Of a stretch of DNA of 64,000 nt, positions 10,909-22,539 are shown one piece after another (within the stretch, counting starts at the first letter, position 1; each line of letters opens with the position of its first letter). A program made the translations under genes and the position numbers. Below the pieces are notes generated by a model. The model did not search any database. It was not told where the DNA came from and saw only the letters and a program-made list of their open reading frames with translations. This stretch comes from Microbotryum silenes-acaulis (Eukaryota; Basidiomycota; Microbotryomycetes; Microbotryales; Microbotryaceae). The stretch covers positions 186,001-250,000 of the forward strand of contig QPFY01000012.1 of assembly GCA_003665825.1 (NCBI GenBank), in the 5' to 3' direction.

Positions 10909-11530
10909 TCGAGCTGCGAAGCCCTAAGGCCTGGGTACCATACTCTGGCTTCCAGGAGGCCGGAGACCCCTGAGGAGTTTTTTGCTGGTCAGGGGTCTGG
11001 GAGTCTGAAGCTAGTGAACCTAAGACGGTCGTACCGGAGAGCGCCTAGCCGAACGCCCGAAGGTGATCAGTGATCGAGCCTGTCGCTCGCTCCTTTTGTC
11101 TGGCGCGGCTGATCGGAACAGAACGGCCGAGCGCGGCCGAGCGCTTCCCTTTCTCCTTTCGAGTTCGCGCTTGTTCCCGATCGTCATCACTCGCACGCTG
11201 CTTCTCGTGTGGCCCGCGTTGCTCGCTGTGTGTACTCTTACGCGAATGCTGTCGACCGCAGTAGCTGCCAGAAGACCGCTCTCAGCTCTTGCTTCGTCCC
11301 GTTCGCCATCCTCGCTCGGTCGCCCCTTTGCTGCCCTCGCTTCGTCATCGCGGTCAAGCTCGTCTGGCACCTCGGATCGCGCAGTGACTCGCACAGTAAC
11401 TCGCTCGGACACCGGCTCAACCTCACTGCTCTCCTATCCCCATTTTTGGTCGCACAACCCCTCCTTGTTCTCGCGTTCTGCTTCTTGCTCAGTCGCACGT
11501 CGATCGTGTCCTCTTCTCTTGGTTCGCAAC
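10909..11530. promoter_or_regulatory. Divergent promoter region, F-box gene and STE23
   Basis: Separates the F-box-like gene (-) from the M16 peptidase (+). Bases 10964-10973 and 10989-10998 form a perfect 10-base inverted repeat (AGACCCCTGA / TCAGGGGTCT) with a 15-base spacer, a possible factor-binding site or hairpin. From 11246 the sequence is open in frame with the peptidase and may be translated (see that entry). Confidence 0.4.
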
Positions 11531-14500
11531 ATGGCCACCCAGCTCAACGGCACGACCACTAATGGACTCAGCAATGGCCATGGTACCCCTCGGTCCCGTC
11601 AGCCCAATGCGCCTTCGCCCTTCATCATCACCGACGGCAACCCGCTCGACCACCTCCTCGATGGTTACAAGGTCCGCAACGACCTCGACATTCCTTATGC
11701 CGTCTTTGAGCCCGAGATCGAGAACAGTCCGAACGACGATCGTCAGCATCGGTCAGTGCTAATCAGCTCGTCTGTCCGCTGACGGAACGAATCACTGACC
11801 TACTTGCCCTTGTTTTCCACTCTTCCAGCCTCGTGATGCTGAAGAATGGTATGGAAGTGTTGCTCATCTCGGACCCCAAGGCGGACAAGGCCGCAGCCGC
11901 GATGGACGTCAAGGTTGGCCATCTATCCGATCCCGAGGACCTCCAAGGCTTGGCCCATTTTTGCGAGCATCTCATGTTCATGGGAACCGAAAAAGTGCGG
12001 TTTCATTGGCGGCACAATACGTACCGCGCCTTTGCTAACCCGCCTATTCGTCCTTGCAAACAGTACCCGAAGGAAAACGATTACACCGAGTTCCTGACCC
12101 AGCACTCGGGCTCATCCAACGCCTTCACTGGGCTCGATCAGACATGCTATTACTTTGATGTCGAACCCGCCTCTCTGTTTCCCGCCCTGGACCGGTTCGC
12201 GCAGTTTTTCATTGCTCCGCTCTTTGATCCGTCCTGCACGGCGAGGGAGGCTAATGCCGTTCACTCGGAAAACTCCAAAAACTTGCAGTCCGACATGTGG
12301 AGGTTCTTCCAGCTCGACAAGAGCACCAGCTCAAAGTCGCATGCTTATTGGCGCTTTGGGACGGGTAACAAAGACAGTCTCGGCTTTGAACCGCCGAGGG
12401 AAGGGCTCGATGTGAGGGAGCGGTTGCTCGACTGGCAGGCCAAGCATTACAGTGCCAACATTTGCAAACTCGTCGTTCTCGCCAAAGGTCAGTACTCTCT
12501 TCCTGTGTCATGATCGTCAACATATGCTGATTTTCTCTTACCCACGCTCTCCGAAGACCCCTTGGACGTCTTAACTCGCCAAGTTGTCGAAACGTTCTCT
12601 CCGGCACCGAACCGCCACCTCTCCGCGCCCGAGTTTCCCGGTTCGCCGTACTCTGCCGACGAGGTACAGCGAATCCTCTACGTCAAATCGGTCAAGGATA
12701 CCCGCCGCCTTGAACTGAGCTTCCCCTTCCCCGACGAATCGGCTTACTACGCCACCAAACCTGGCAGCTTCTTATCACATCTGATCGGACACGAAGGCGA
12801 AGGCTCGATCCTCAGTCTGTTGAAGAAGAAGGGGTGGGCCAACTCCATGTCGGCTGGTGCGGGCAACGGTGCCCGTGGTTTCGAGTTCTTCAAGATCAAC
12901 GTCGACCTCACCGTCGAAGGCCTCCAGCACCACGAAGACGTGTCCGCTGTCATCTTCGCCTACTTCGACCTTTTGAGGTCCCACCCGCCTTCCGAATGGG
13001 CATTCGATGAAGTAGCGCAGTTGTCGAAACTCGCTTTCCGCTTCAAGGAGAAGGGATCGCCAACGAACACCGCGATGGGTTTGGCCCTGTCCATGTCCAA
13101 GCCCTTCCCACGAGAAAAGCTCTTGTCGGCCCCTTGGCTGAGCACTGAATGGAACCCCGAGATTGTTGTCGACTTGATTGGCAAGCTCAAGCCGGAGAAC
13201 TGCAGGATTCTCGTTGCTGCGAATGAGCCGATCGGGGATCGGGTCTATGATCAGAAAGAAAGGTGGTACGGCACAGAGTACACGATCGAGCCCATGTCGG
13301 ACAAGTTGCTTAAGGTGAGCGAAACCTATGTACACGGTGCACTCCAAGCTCTGCTGACCAACTCGGATCCTTTTTCCAGCATGCTGCGGCCGAATCCTAC
13401 CCGGAGTTGCATATGCCCAAACCCAATGCGTTTGTTCCGAAAGATATCGAAATTAAGAACAAGACTGAAGTGGAAAAGGTACGCTCTCCCCAATCCTCAG
13501 GCACCATTGACTGTGACTGACCTTCGCCTGACTTCTCTGCAGCCGGCCAAACGACCTCTCAGCTTGCGCAACACGCCGATCGCTCGCTTGTGGTACAAGA
13601 AGGACGATCGGTGGTGGGTCCCTCGAGCAGGCGTGTTTGTCCTTATCCGATCCCCGATCGTCGACGACACTCCCCTGCACTCGGTCCAATCCCGACTCGT
13701 CACCGAGCTCGTTCGTGATGCTCTCGCGGAGTACTCGTACGACGCCGAATTGGCCGGCCTGAGCTACACTTTCGAAATCCAGGGTGGTGGTATCATTGTC
13801 ACCTTCGATGGCTACAACGACAAGCTTCCGTTATTGGCGCAAGTCGTCATTGACAAATTAATGAACTTTACGATCGATCCCGAGCGATATGAGCTGATCA
13901 TGGATCAGGTGAGCGAGAACAGCTAGTCATCGTTGCGTAAATCTTAGCTGACTCTTTTGGTTTCCGATCCATTCAGCTCCGACGCGCCTATACCAACAAC
14001 CGACTCGACCAACCTTACAACCATGCCATCTTCACAGCGGGCTACCTGACGACCGAGACGATGTGGACGCGTGAAGAGCAACTCGAAGAGCTGGCCAACA
14101 TCACCGTTGAGAACCTCACCGAGTACAAGACCAACATCTTCAAGCGAGGTCACATCGAGATGCTTGTACATGGCAACATGCTGAAGGACGAAGCCATTTC
14201 GATGTGCAAGATGGTCGAGACGACCGTCAATCCCCAGCCACTCACCCTGGAGGAGCTTCGATCCCGACGAGCCCTCATCCCTCACCGTGGTGACGCTTTG
14301 ACACGCTTCCCTGTTTACAACCCGTCGAACGATCAATCCGCGATCGAGCAACTGACTTATATCGGTAATATCTACGACGACCTCGAGCGGTGCAAGCTTT
14401 CTCTGTTTGCGACGATCGTCTCGGAACCCTTGTTCGACACATTGCGCACACAGCAACAACTAGGCTACATCGTCAGTTCTGGCACGCGCCGTTCGATTGG

Positions 14501-15191
14501 CTTCATAGCGTTCCGCCTCATCGTCCAGTCCGATCGAGATGCGACGTACGTCGAGCAGCGCGTCGATGACTTCTGGTCCGAATACCTCACCGTCCTCGAG
14601 ACCATGTCGGACGAAGAATTTGGCAAATACCGCAGCGCCGTTGTTTCCAAGAAGTTGGAAGACCACAAAAACATGTGGGAGGAGTCGTCCTTCTTCTGGC
14701 TGGCGATCCAAGCGGGGTGGTACGACTTTGAGCAAAAGTCGAGGGATGCGACGGTCGTCGAAAGCTTGAATAAGGACGACATTATTGATTTCTTCAAGCG
14801 CCACTTCTTGGACAAGGAGAACAGGAGGAGGATTTCGGTTCATTTGAACTCGCAACGGTTGGATACCGATCGACTGGCGCGTTTGGGCCCGCTGGTGCAA
14901 CAGATGGGCCTACCCGTTCCGCAGGAGGAGATGCAAAAGCTCGTCGCCTCCCGACCGACGTTGGAGCAGCTCAAGTCCGTCGCTGGAGAGATGCTGAAGC
15001 AAGCGGGACAAGACGAGGCAATGGTCGAGGCCACTTTGGCTCAGGTCGAACAAGTCTTGACGACAAGGACCGCCCCGGACGGTGTCAAAGTCGTCGAGGA
15101 GGCCCAACGCACCGAGTTCAAAAATTCGCTCGAGCGTGGTCCTTACGCCACGCCCGTGGCCGAATATTCCGATTTACTCCAAAAGTTCTAG
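11531..15191 (+). CDS. STE23: Insulin-degrading enzyme/Ste23-type M16 metallopeptidase
   Basis: Zinc peptidase of the M16A family that encloses and degrades short peptides; yeast Ste23 and Axl1 mature a-factor pheromone. Seven exons: 11531-11751, 11829-11994, 12064-12487, 12557-13314, 13380-13478, 13543-13908, 13977-15191 (3249 nt, 1082 residues). The inverted zinc motif HFCEH is near residue 118, followed by YPKENDYTEF, GSSNAFTG, and the distal Glu in NAVHSENSKN. Later family landmarks: LIGHEGEGSIL, NVDLTVEGL, LSYTFEIQGGG, QQQLGYIVSSG. The length is typical. The start at 11531 is chosen because the homologous body follows. An in-frame ATG at 11246 would add 95 Arg/Ser/Ala-rich residues like a mitochondrial presequence. 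Confidence 0.94.
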
Positions 15192-15411
15192 AAAGCGATG
15201 CATCTTGTCTTTAACATATGTAGATTTGAGACTATCCCACTTGTGCTTTTATCAATATGCACCGCTAGTTTCATCCGTTCTGTGCAACGACTGCGCGATC
15301 TCGCACAAGCTGAACGCTGAGGGAAGATGGGAACGACTTAAATGCAAACAAACTTGATGCGAACGGGACGAGGTTGAGTACATATACAAAGAATGGAATA
15401 GCTGTTCAACT

Positions 15412-18400
15412 CTAGGCTCTGCCTGACTCTCCGTCCTCGGGTTCCTCCAAGCCCCAGCCCGCTTCATCGGCTGTTTCACCCTCGGCAACGGCTTCTGAGG
15501 ACGTGTTGATTTGTGCATGCGACGCAGGTTCGGCATTGGGCTTGTCATTCCGTATCCAAGCCGGTCTTGAAGCCGTGATCGAGGGAGTTGATGTAGCTTC
15601 GATTAGAGCGGCGGGCAGAAGACCGCCGCTCCCCTGCGTCGGCCCGTCGTCCGTCCCGGGGTTGAGTGCAGATTCTTCCTCGTTCGAGGTTGTTTCGGTC
15701 ATATGGGGCCTCGCGGGAATCGGTGGCTTGGGTTTGGCAATGGGCGTCGTCTCCATTTCGGGCGTTGCAGCATCCGCCGCGAGTGGTGGCGGTGGGGTGG
15801 TCGGTCGTGCTGCTATGCTGGTTGCTGTCGGCGGCTCGAACACTTCAATGGTGCCTGGCTTCTCGGACCGGTCCGAGATAGATGACGGTGGCCCAAACGG
15901 AGCTGCGTCACTCGATGTTTCCGATGCGCCATTTATAGCAGCAGTGTTCGGCGATGTGGAAGGCGGCGGCACAACCGCTGCAGCTTCCGGAGCTGGTGCA
16001 GGCGCGGCCATGTGATCCGCAGCAATCGCCTTCCTTTTGGCATCGTCTCGGATCCCAGGAATCGCCATCATTGTCGCTGGCTTATAAACACGAGCTGGTG
16101 CGCTCGGAGGAGATTTAGGTGATTTGTGTGTCGTGGTAGGCAGTGGGCGAGGAATCGGTTCTGTTGGGGATCCGGCGGCTAACGTAGCGACAGCAGAGAT
16201 CTTGGTCGTCGGGGACGAGGCGGCAGGGGTGAAGTGCGTCTTTGAAGGGGAAGAGGCCAACGAATTCTTTTTCGCTCGACCTCCATCACCATTCTCGACC
16301 GAAATGGAACCGTCTCCCACAATGGCGACAGGTGCTGAACCCGCCGTCGAAACAGGGTGGAAATATTCACCCCCGCGCGCCGCGGTCGACTTACTTGCTC
16401 GATAATCTCGGTACGAGCCATCAGCCGCCTTGCCCAAAGTCGGATCGCTCGTGGAGGAGGGTAACGACTGGCCGTCATCTTGTGGAGGCGAGCTGACGTC
16501 TTCGTCAATCTTTCGCCGGGCGCTCCAGTTTGCTCCCCAGCGCTTCATGGCATCTTTGGCTTGAGCAACTCCAGCGGCAATCGCTTCTTTATCGGACGCC
16601 TTCGTGCGCCACGACGAAATGATAGAATTGGCCGTGCCAGACACTGGTGGTACAACATTGCTATCCATCGTTCGTCGAGGCGGAGGGAGTGGGAGTGGAG
16701 GCGGTGTCGACGGTTCGGGTCGTGGCTTCGCGAATGAGGGCCGACTGACGGGGGAGCCGTGAATGATGATGGAGTCCCGAGACGATGTCGAGGAGACGCG
16801 GGTATGTGTGTTCTTGGCAATAGTGCTTGGTTGGGGCAATATGGTGATGGGTGCTGTTTCCTGGGTTGTGCTCATAGCCGCTGAAGTGGTCGGCGCTGTT
16901 GCGTCACTCGTCGAGCTTTCGAGGAGATCGACGGAGCTCACGCCAGGTGAGTCCGTCAACTTCCTCTCTGTCAGACTTAAAAGTGACGTTCCCGTCGTTA
17001 CCACCGAATCTAACGGTGGAGGAACTTCGCCGGAGGCCGAGTTTGAAGTAGGGGCAGTCAGAGATAGCCCCGAGAGAGCGGGTTTTGTCGCTTCTGCGGG
17101 CGGTGAAGGCGCTTCGACCAACACGTCAGGCGATTTGGTGGCAATAGTGCTTGAGGGTAGTCCACCGTCGGCCACAGCTTGCTCGACGATGGTCTTCTCG
17201 CGCTCACGGCTACGAGCACGAGCTTGTAGCATTTCGCGTAACCTGGCGGCTGAATCATGACTTGTCGAAGCAACGGAAGGCACCTGCTCCGACGAACCTG
17301 ACCGTGGCCTCGATGGGAAGTTCATTTTCGAGGTCTTCACGGGTGAGGTTGGAGGGGAAGCCGCGTCGGCCGTGGCAACAGAAGAAGAACGATTGTTCCC
17401 AAACCACGTTCTCCGCTTGTCCAAGGCTGTGGTCGTCGGTGGACTTGAAGCAGTTGCCTCCTTCGCAGCCGACCTATTCTCGCGCCAGGACGCCAGGCTG
17501 AACGATGAGAGACTGGTTGACGATGAGCTGGTCCCATATTTTTCCAAACTTCCATCTTTCTCCAAAGCCGACATATCCAGTGGACTCGAGTCGCCCTCGC
17601 TTGACCGCCTTCTCCAAGGCCGCATTCGTGTTGTTGATGCTGACTCTTCATCACCCGTCGCAGAAGTGGTCGCGTCGTGGGTGCCCTTCTTCCCGCCGAC
17701 GGTTGGAACCGTTTCGATCAAGCTCGGATCGGCCTCAGCATTCTCGGATTGTCCGACGACAGGTGCATCAGCCGGGGCTAGCTCGGACAAGTCGGGCTCT
17801 TTGCGCAGTGCGTCACCCCAGATACCTCCTCGAGTGAAAAAAGGCTGCGAGTTGAAGAATGGAATGTCGTCCATATGTGGGACCACGATCGACTCCATGA
17901 TCTATTGTACATTTTGAAAGAATTGGTCAGAGTGTGTTCCAGAACAAATTAACAAAGATGAGCCCACTTACGACCTCTCTCAGCCTCGACTCGATCGGGC
18001 TCGTAATCATGCTCCACTTAATCTGACGCGTCGAAACGACGGGTTCGACACTCAACTTCATCTTCGGCATAGATGTAAATCCGAACCAAAGTCGGTTACT
18101 CGGCGGTCGCTTGATCTTGAACAGCATTGTTCCTTCCAACTCTTTGAGGACGACGGCGAGGACGAGTTGCACGGAATACGGCTTGAACCTTGAGCCCAGG
18201 TTGATCGTCGCGACGGTCTCGATTGTGATGCGGAGATCGCCGACGTACGAGAGATGCACCTCCATGCTCGCGTCGCCTTCAGCTGTCAGCTCCTTGAGCA
18301 TCGGCTTTGAGAATAATGGCGCGGCGGATCCGACGTTAACCTCTCGGACTTTGATTTCGGACAGCATCGAAGGGGTTTTAACTCGCTTCAGCTTTCGCAC

Positions 18401-19264
18401 GATACGTGAAACGATGTACTCCTCCAAGGAGGACGTGCGATAGACGGCCAAGAAGATTCGGCCGAGCAGCGCATTGAACCACCGCATCGGGATAGAGTCT
18501 GGTTGCTGGTCGATACCTTCCACCAGGCGAGCCATGTCATCGGGATCAAACAAAGATTGATCCTTGGCTAGCGCTGCAGCGGATGCCGTCCCTCTGCCCA
18601 TCTTGCTGGCTTGTTCGAGCGAGTGTAACCAGTCCTCCTTATCCGAGTTGACCTGCGCAAAGAGAAACCACGGAAGCGGCGCCGAGGGCTCCAGATCATG
18701 GGTCTTGTCTTCAGCGCCCTCGTAGCACTGCGCAAGAAGATTGTCGTCGTCTTGGATCGGCTTGAGGCAGATGGCATTCCTCTTGACAAAGAGCTCGCCG
18801 TCCAAGCCGGTGCCGTCGGGGTAGATGACGAGTTTATGCGCCGACACCTCAATCGCGGCCCAACAATCGAGCTGCTGTTCGTTCTCAAACAAGAAGAGGA
18901 TGTTTTGCTTCAAGACGGCGTAGAATCGCTCCTTGGGTTTCGTGCGGCGAGGATCTCTCGATCGATTGTCCATGAAGGACCGATACCCGCTCGCGAGCAT
19001 GCCGACATACGTGCCGTCATTACTGCCGAGCCACGGTTCGTAGGTTCGACGAACGATGAGCCACCCCGCACGGTAAAGTGTGACAGGTTCGGTCTCTTCC
19101 TCCGATGTTACCTGGACGGCTGGGATACCCGTCTTGGTGGACGAAGTGACGGGTACGAGCTGGGAAGTGTAGAAGAGGAAGCCGAGCAGGGCGGCGAGCA
19201 GGATCGGTACAAAGGTGAGACCTCCTAGGATGAAGGCAAACCCGACGACCCAAAAACTGAGCAT
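15412..19264 (-). CDS. PH and SMP domain lipid-transfer protein, TEX2/Nvj2 family
   Basis: Contact-site protein predicted to sit in the ER membrane and move lipids with its SMP (TULIP) domain; yeast Nvj2 works at ER-vacuole and ER-Golgi contacts. Two exons (19264-17972, 17901-15412; 3783 nt, 1260 residues). Residues 1-35 form a hydrophobic anchor (MLSFWVVGFAFILGGLTFVP). A PH-like segment follows at about 110-250 (RFYAVLKQNILFLFENEQQL, VKRNAICLKPI, WLHSLEQASK). The SMP domain covers about 270-445 (RWFNALLGRIFLAVYRTSSL; FKIKRPPSNRLWFGF; IVVPHMDDIPFF), crossing the intron (GTAAGT at 17971). The last 800 residues are Ser/Pro/Thr/Ala-rich and probably disordered. The Met fits the membrane anchor, but a further 5' exon cannot be excluded. 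Confidence 0.88.
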
Positions 19265-20101
19265 CTGTGCATAACATCGTGTGAACGTGTCAGTGCTCTG
19301 ATCATCAAGACTGCTCCAAGTGAGCCGGCGTCCCCGGTATGTGGAGCGCCAGGAGCAGCGCTGAAGCGAGTAACTGGACCGACTCCGTGCTAGTTTTCTG
19401 CTCATCCGCACGTCCAAGTGACCCAGAAATTTGCATGCTATACTTAAACATCTGCAGCCAGGTTGTACCCCATGGGTGGTGCACCAGAGCACACGGTCGT
19501 ACGAGTCACCCTGGCGCTCCCCCACCTCTTCGCGAGTGATGCAGTCGATCCAAGTCACACGTCCATCGATGATGGGCAGCGAAATAACTCACTTTATCGT
19601 TCTTCCCGTCACGGGTCTATCTTGGGGCTAAAGGTACAACGGCGAAGGCGCGAGCCGGAATAACGACACGTGCTCAGCAACACGACGGGCGAGACTCGAG
19701 GATGACGTGGGTCGTGTTGCCGCCCATGCAACGCTCAAAATATAAGTGTCGAGAGAGGGGACGGGCCGAGGGGTGAGTCCACTTTGGACCCTCCTACACG
19801 TTGCGAAGGGGTGAAGAGGGAGGCAGCGGTGAGAGGAGGCGAGAGGAGAGGAGGCGAACAGACGTCCGATGACGACGGCAAAGAGCTCCTCGCTAGTCCT
19901 CGCAGCCAGTGTCCTCACTCGGCGCTGCGCTCCTCTCTCTCATCCGGTAGCACTTGCTTAGGCGTGATCTGATTTCGGGAATAGGATTACAGACGCCACA
20001 TCCGGGCGAATCAAAAAATGGGCAGAAAAATAGGAGCGACTCGAAGAAAGAAAGCTCCAACAACACGCACACGCACACACACGAGCAACAACGCGCACCG
20101 T
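19265..20101. promoter_or_regulatory. Upstream region of the SMP gene and 3' flank of CBF5
   Basis: About 0.84 kb between two minus-strand genes. It should hold the SMP gene promoter and the CBF5 3' UTR (an ACAC-rich run near 20065-20085 lies just past the CBF5 stop). No further gene is supported. Confidence 0.4.
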
Positions 20102-22079
20102 TCACTCGGCGGCCTTCTTGTCCTTCTTCTTCTTCTTCTTCTCCTTCTCCTCACCTTCACCCTCCGTCATGACCATCGACTCGTCGCCCGCACCCGAAGC
20201 CGCCAACTTGGCCTTCTTGGCCGCTTTTTTCTCCTCTTTCCGCTTCTTGCGCTCCTCCTCCGTCTCCTCCACCGCGACCGCCGCTTCCGACTCGGGCTCG
20301 GCTTCGGCCTTGCGCTGCAAAAAGTGGATGATTACAAAATAGATCAATTTTCATCATTCCCATTCACCGTGAATTAGCCACGCCACAAGAGTAGCTCACC
20401 TTCTTATCCTTCTTGGCCTTCTTCTCGGCCTTGGCATCCTCGACCACACTTTCGACGGCGGTAGCGCTCGTCGAGGCCGTGGGAGGCGGCACGATCTCGG
20501 TCGCGACCGGTTGAGTAGGGATTGTCGTCGGCGCTGCGGCCGAAGAAGCACCCAACCCTTCGCCTTGCTTGGAGTAGTCGACGTACTCGGACTTCCACCC
20601 AGCAGGGGTCTTCTCGTTCACTCGCCCGTGCTTGTCCAGCTTGCCGTCCTTGACCATCTTCTTCTTCTCCTGCGCCTTGGGGCCCAGTCCCCACTTGCGA
20701 GGGTATGTGTCGCGGTCCATAATGCATCGCTTGACCTTGGCGACGACGCCGTGGTCGCAAGTCGAGAGCTCAACGGTCGTCATTTGCGCAATGCCGATCG
20801 CGATCGCCTCTCCCTTGGTCGTCATCAACACGACCTCCTCGTTGAGCTCGATGTCAGATTCTGCAAATGACAGTCCGAAGCGTTAGGTCTGGTTCGACGC
20901 CATCCGCGGTGGGAGAGACTGACCGTATCGGAGAAGACCAGGGATCATGAGTTTGGCGCCGTAGCAGACGGCGTTGACGGCGCTGTCCTTGACAACGATA
21001 CGCTTGTACCCGACAAGCAGACTCTCCAGGGGTCGAACAACTCGTCGCAGGTAAGATTCTGTCCCGAGAAGAGATGCTAGATGAGTATGGCTGCCCCTGC
21101 GTAGATCTCGGGGCAAAGCCCGTGAACTGACCATCGCGCGTGTTGTCGTACAGCCATTGCGCATCAAGCACATCGTGCATCGTGACAATGTCGTCGCCCT
21201 CGCCCATCGCACCCGATCGTACTCGTCGGAGCTCCTGCATGTGACCACCGCATCCGAGCAAGAGACCCAAGTGCACGCACAAGGTACGAATGTAGGTTCC
21301 GGCCTCGCAGGAAACCCAGAAGACACCCAGGTGACGGTCGTTGTCAAACTCGATCAGCTTGGCCTGGTAGATGGTGCGCACTCGCAATTGACGCTTGACG
21401 GCCGAAATCAAGGGGGGTCGCTGGAAGAGCGCACCGGTGAGGGTCTCGAGCGCGCGGGCGAGGGCCTTCTCGCCATCGATACCTGCGTGGAGACGAACGA
21501 CGCAAACGTACTCCTTCCCTGCGCCCTGTTGCGATTTGACGAGACGGGTAGCCCGGTCGATGCAGACCGTCAAGCAGCCAGTGACCTTGGGGTCAAGCGT
21601 ACCCGAGTGACCGGTTTTCTCTACGCGGAGGATGCGACGGATCCATGCGACGACTTCGTGCGAGGACGGGTTCGAGGGCTTGTCGAGGTTGATGACACCG
21701 GTTTTGATGTATGAGACGAGGTCCCGCTTCAAGGGTGAGCTTCCGGCAGGGATGGGAGTAAAATGAGCGCCTGCGATGGTTGTCGAGTGGGTGTGCAGAT
21801 TTGTGCATGAGCAAGGCACATCATGAGCCAGCAGTGACCAGAAAATTACTGACTTCGAACCAAGAGTTTGTCATAGTTCTTGAGGAGCAGGGGCCAGTCC
21901 TTGGTGTTGAGCGTCGGGGTGACGCTCTCCGGCTTGATCGCAAAGCTGAGGACGATGAGCCGACGATGCAGCGTCAGCAACAAAGTACTACAGCCACGGT
22001 GATTGTGGCCGTCCCAGGCCTCAGTAACATGGAATGCTCACTCGGAAGTCAGCTGAGTGTTGGCGATGGAGGAAGACAT
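20102..22079 (-). CDS. CBF5: H/ACA snoRNP pseudouridine synthase Cbf5/dyskerin
   Basis: Catalytic subunit of box H/ACA snoRNPs; it converts uridine to pseudouridine in rRNA and snRNA in the nucleolus. Six exons (22079-22042, 21945-21854, 21770-21132, 21076-20924, 20860-20400, 20314-20102; 1596 nt) give 531 residues. Landmarks: [48 protein letters not shown], and the TruB catalytic loop [14 protein letters not shown] (Asp near residue 102). [20 protein letters not shown] follows, then a PUA domain ([30 protein letters not shown]). The C-terminal 130 residues are Lys/Glu/Ala-rich ending [12 protein letters not shown], the usual nucleolar tail. All introns are 55-96 nt. Confidence 0.96.
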
Positions 22080-22539
22080 GGCTGCGGAGGTACGGCCAAA
22101 CTGCTCGTTTGCGCGCTGGCGGGCTGGCGGGCTGGCGGGCTGGGCTGGGACGCTGCGAAGGCTTTCGAGAACGGGGAGGGGAGGGGCAAACGACTCGGAC
22201 TGAGATCAAGTGACCGTGGGTAATCTACCCTCTTGCGACAAAATCAAGAGAGGGCTTTGGGGGTGTGGGAAAGGGACGGGGTGGGGGAAACGAGTCGACT
22301 TGTGCTACACAAGCGGTTCAAGTCCTTGTCGCAGCTTGGGGCGGCGACTACGAGCGAAGACACGGTGCCGCAAGGGTTCTCACTAGCGCAAACGACTCCC
22401 TACTAATGCGACTTAGCATTTGGCCATTAGTAAGTCCCAGAGTGAAAAAAGAGCCAATGCAGTACTGGTAAACACAACACGGCATTCGCTACATTCAAGT
22501 CGAATTCAGAAGAGAATATGACACAACAACAGCCCTCCA
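22080..22539. promoter_or_regulatory. CBF5 promoter and REV1 3' flank
   Basis: 460 bases between two minus-strand genes. A tandem GCTGGCGGG run lies near 22120-22145, just upstream of the CBF5 start. No coding signal. Confidence 0.4.

Noticed and set aside
11063..11245. Open frame above the 11246 ATG of the peptidase gene
   Set aside because: It starts with GTG, has no ATG in frame before 11246 and is more likely leader sequence.
17927..19558. N-terminal extension of the SMP protein above Met 19264
   Set aside because: The added residues are Arg/Cys-rich and unlike protein. The family begins right at the membrane anchor.
20118..20180. CTTCTTCTT run resembling a trinucleotide microsatellite
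   Set aside because: It encodes the Lys-rich tail of Cbf5 on the minus strand and needs no other explanation.
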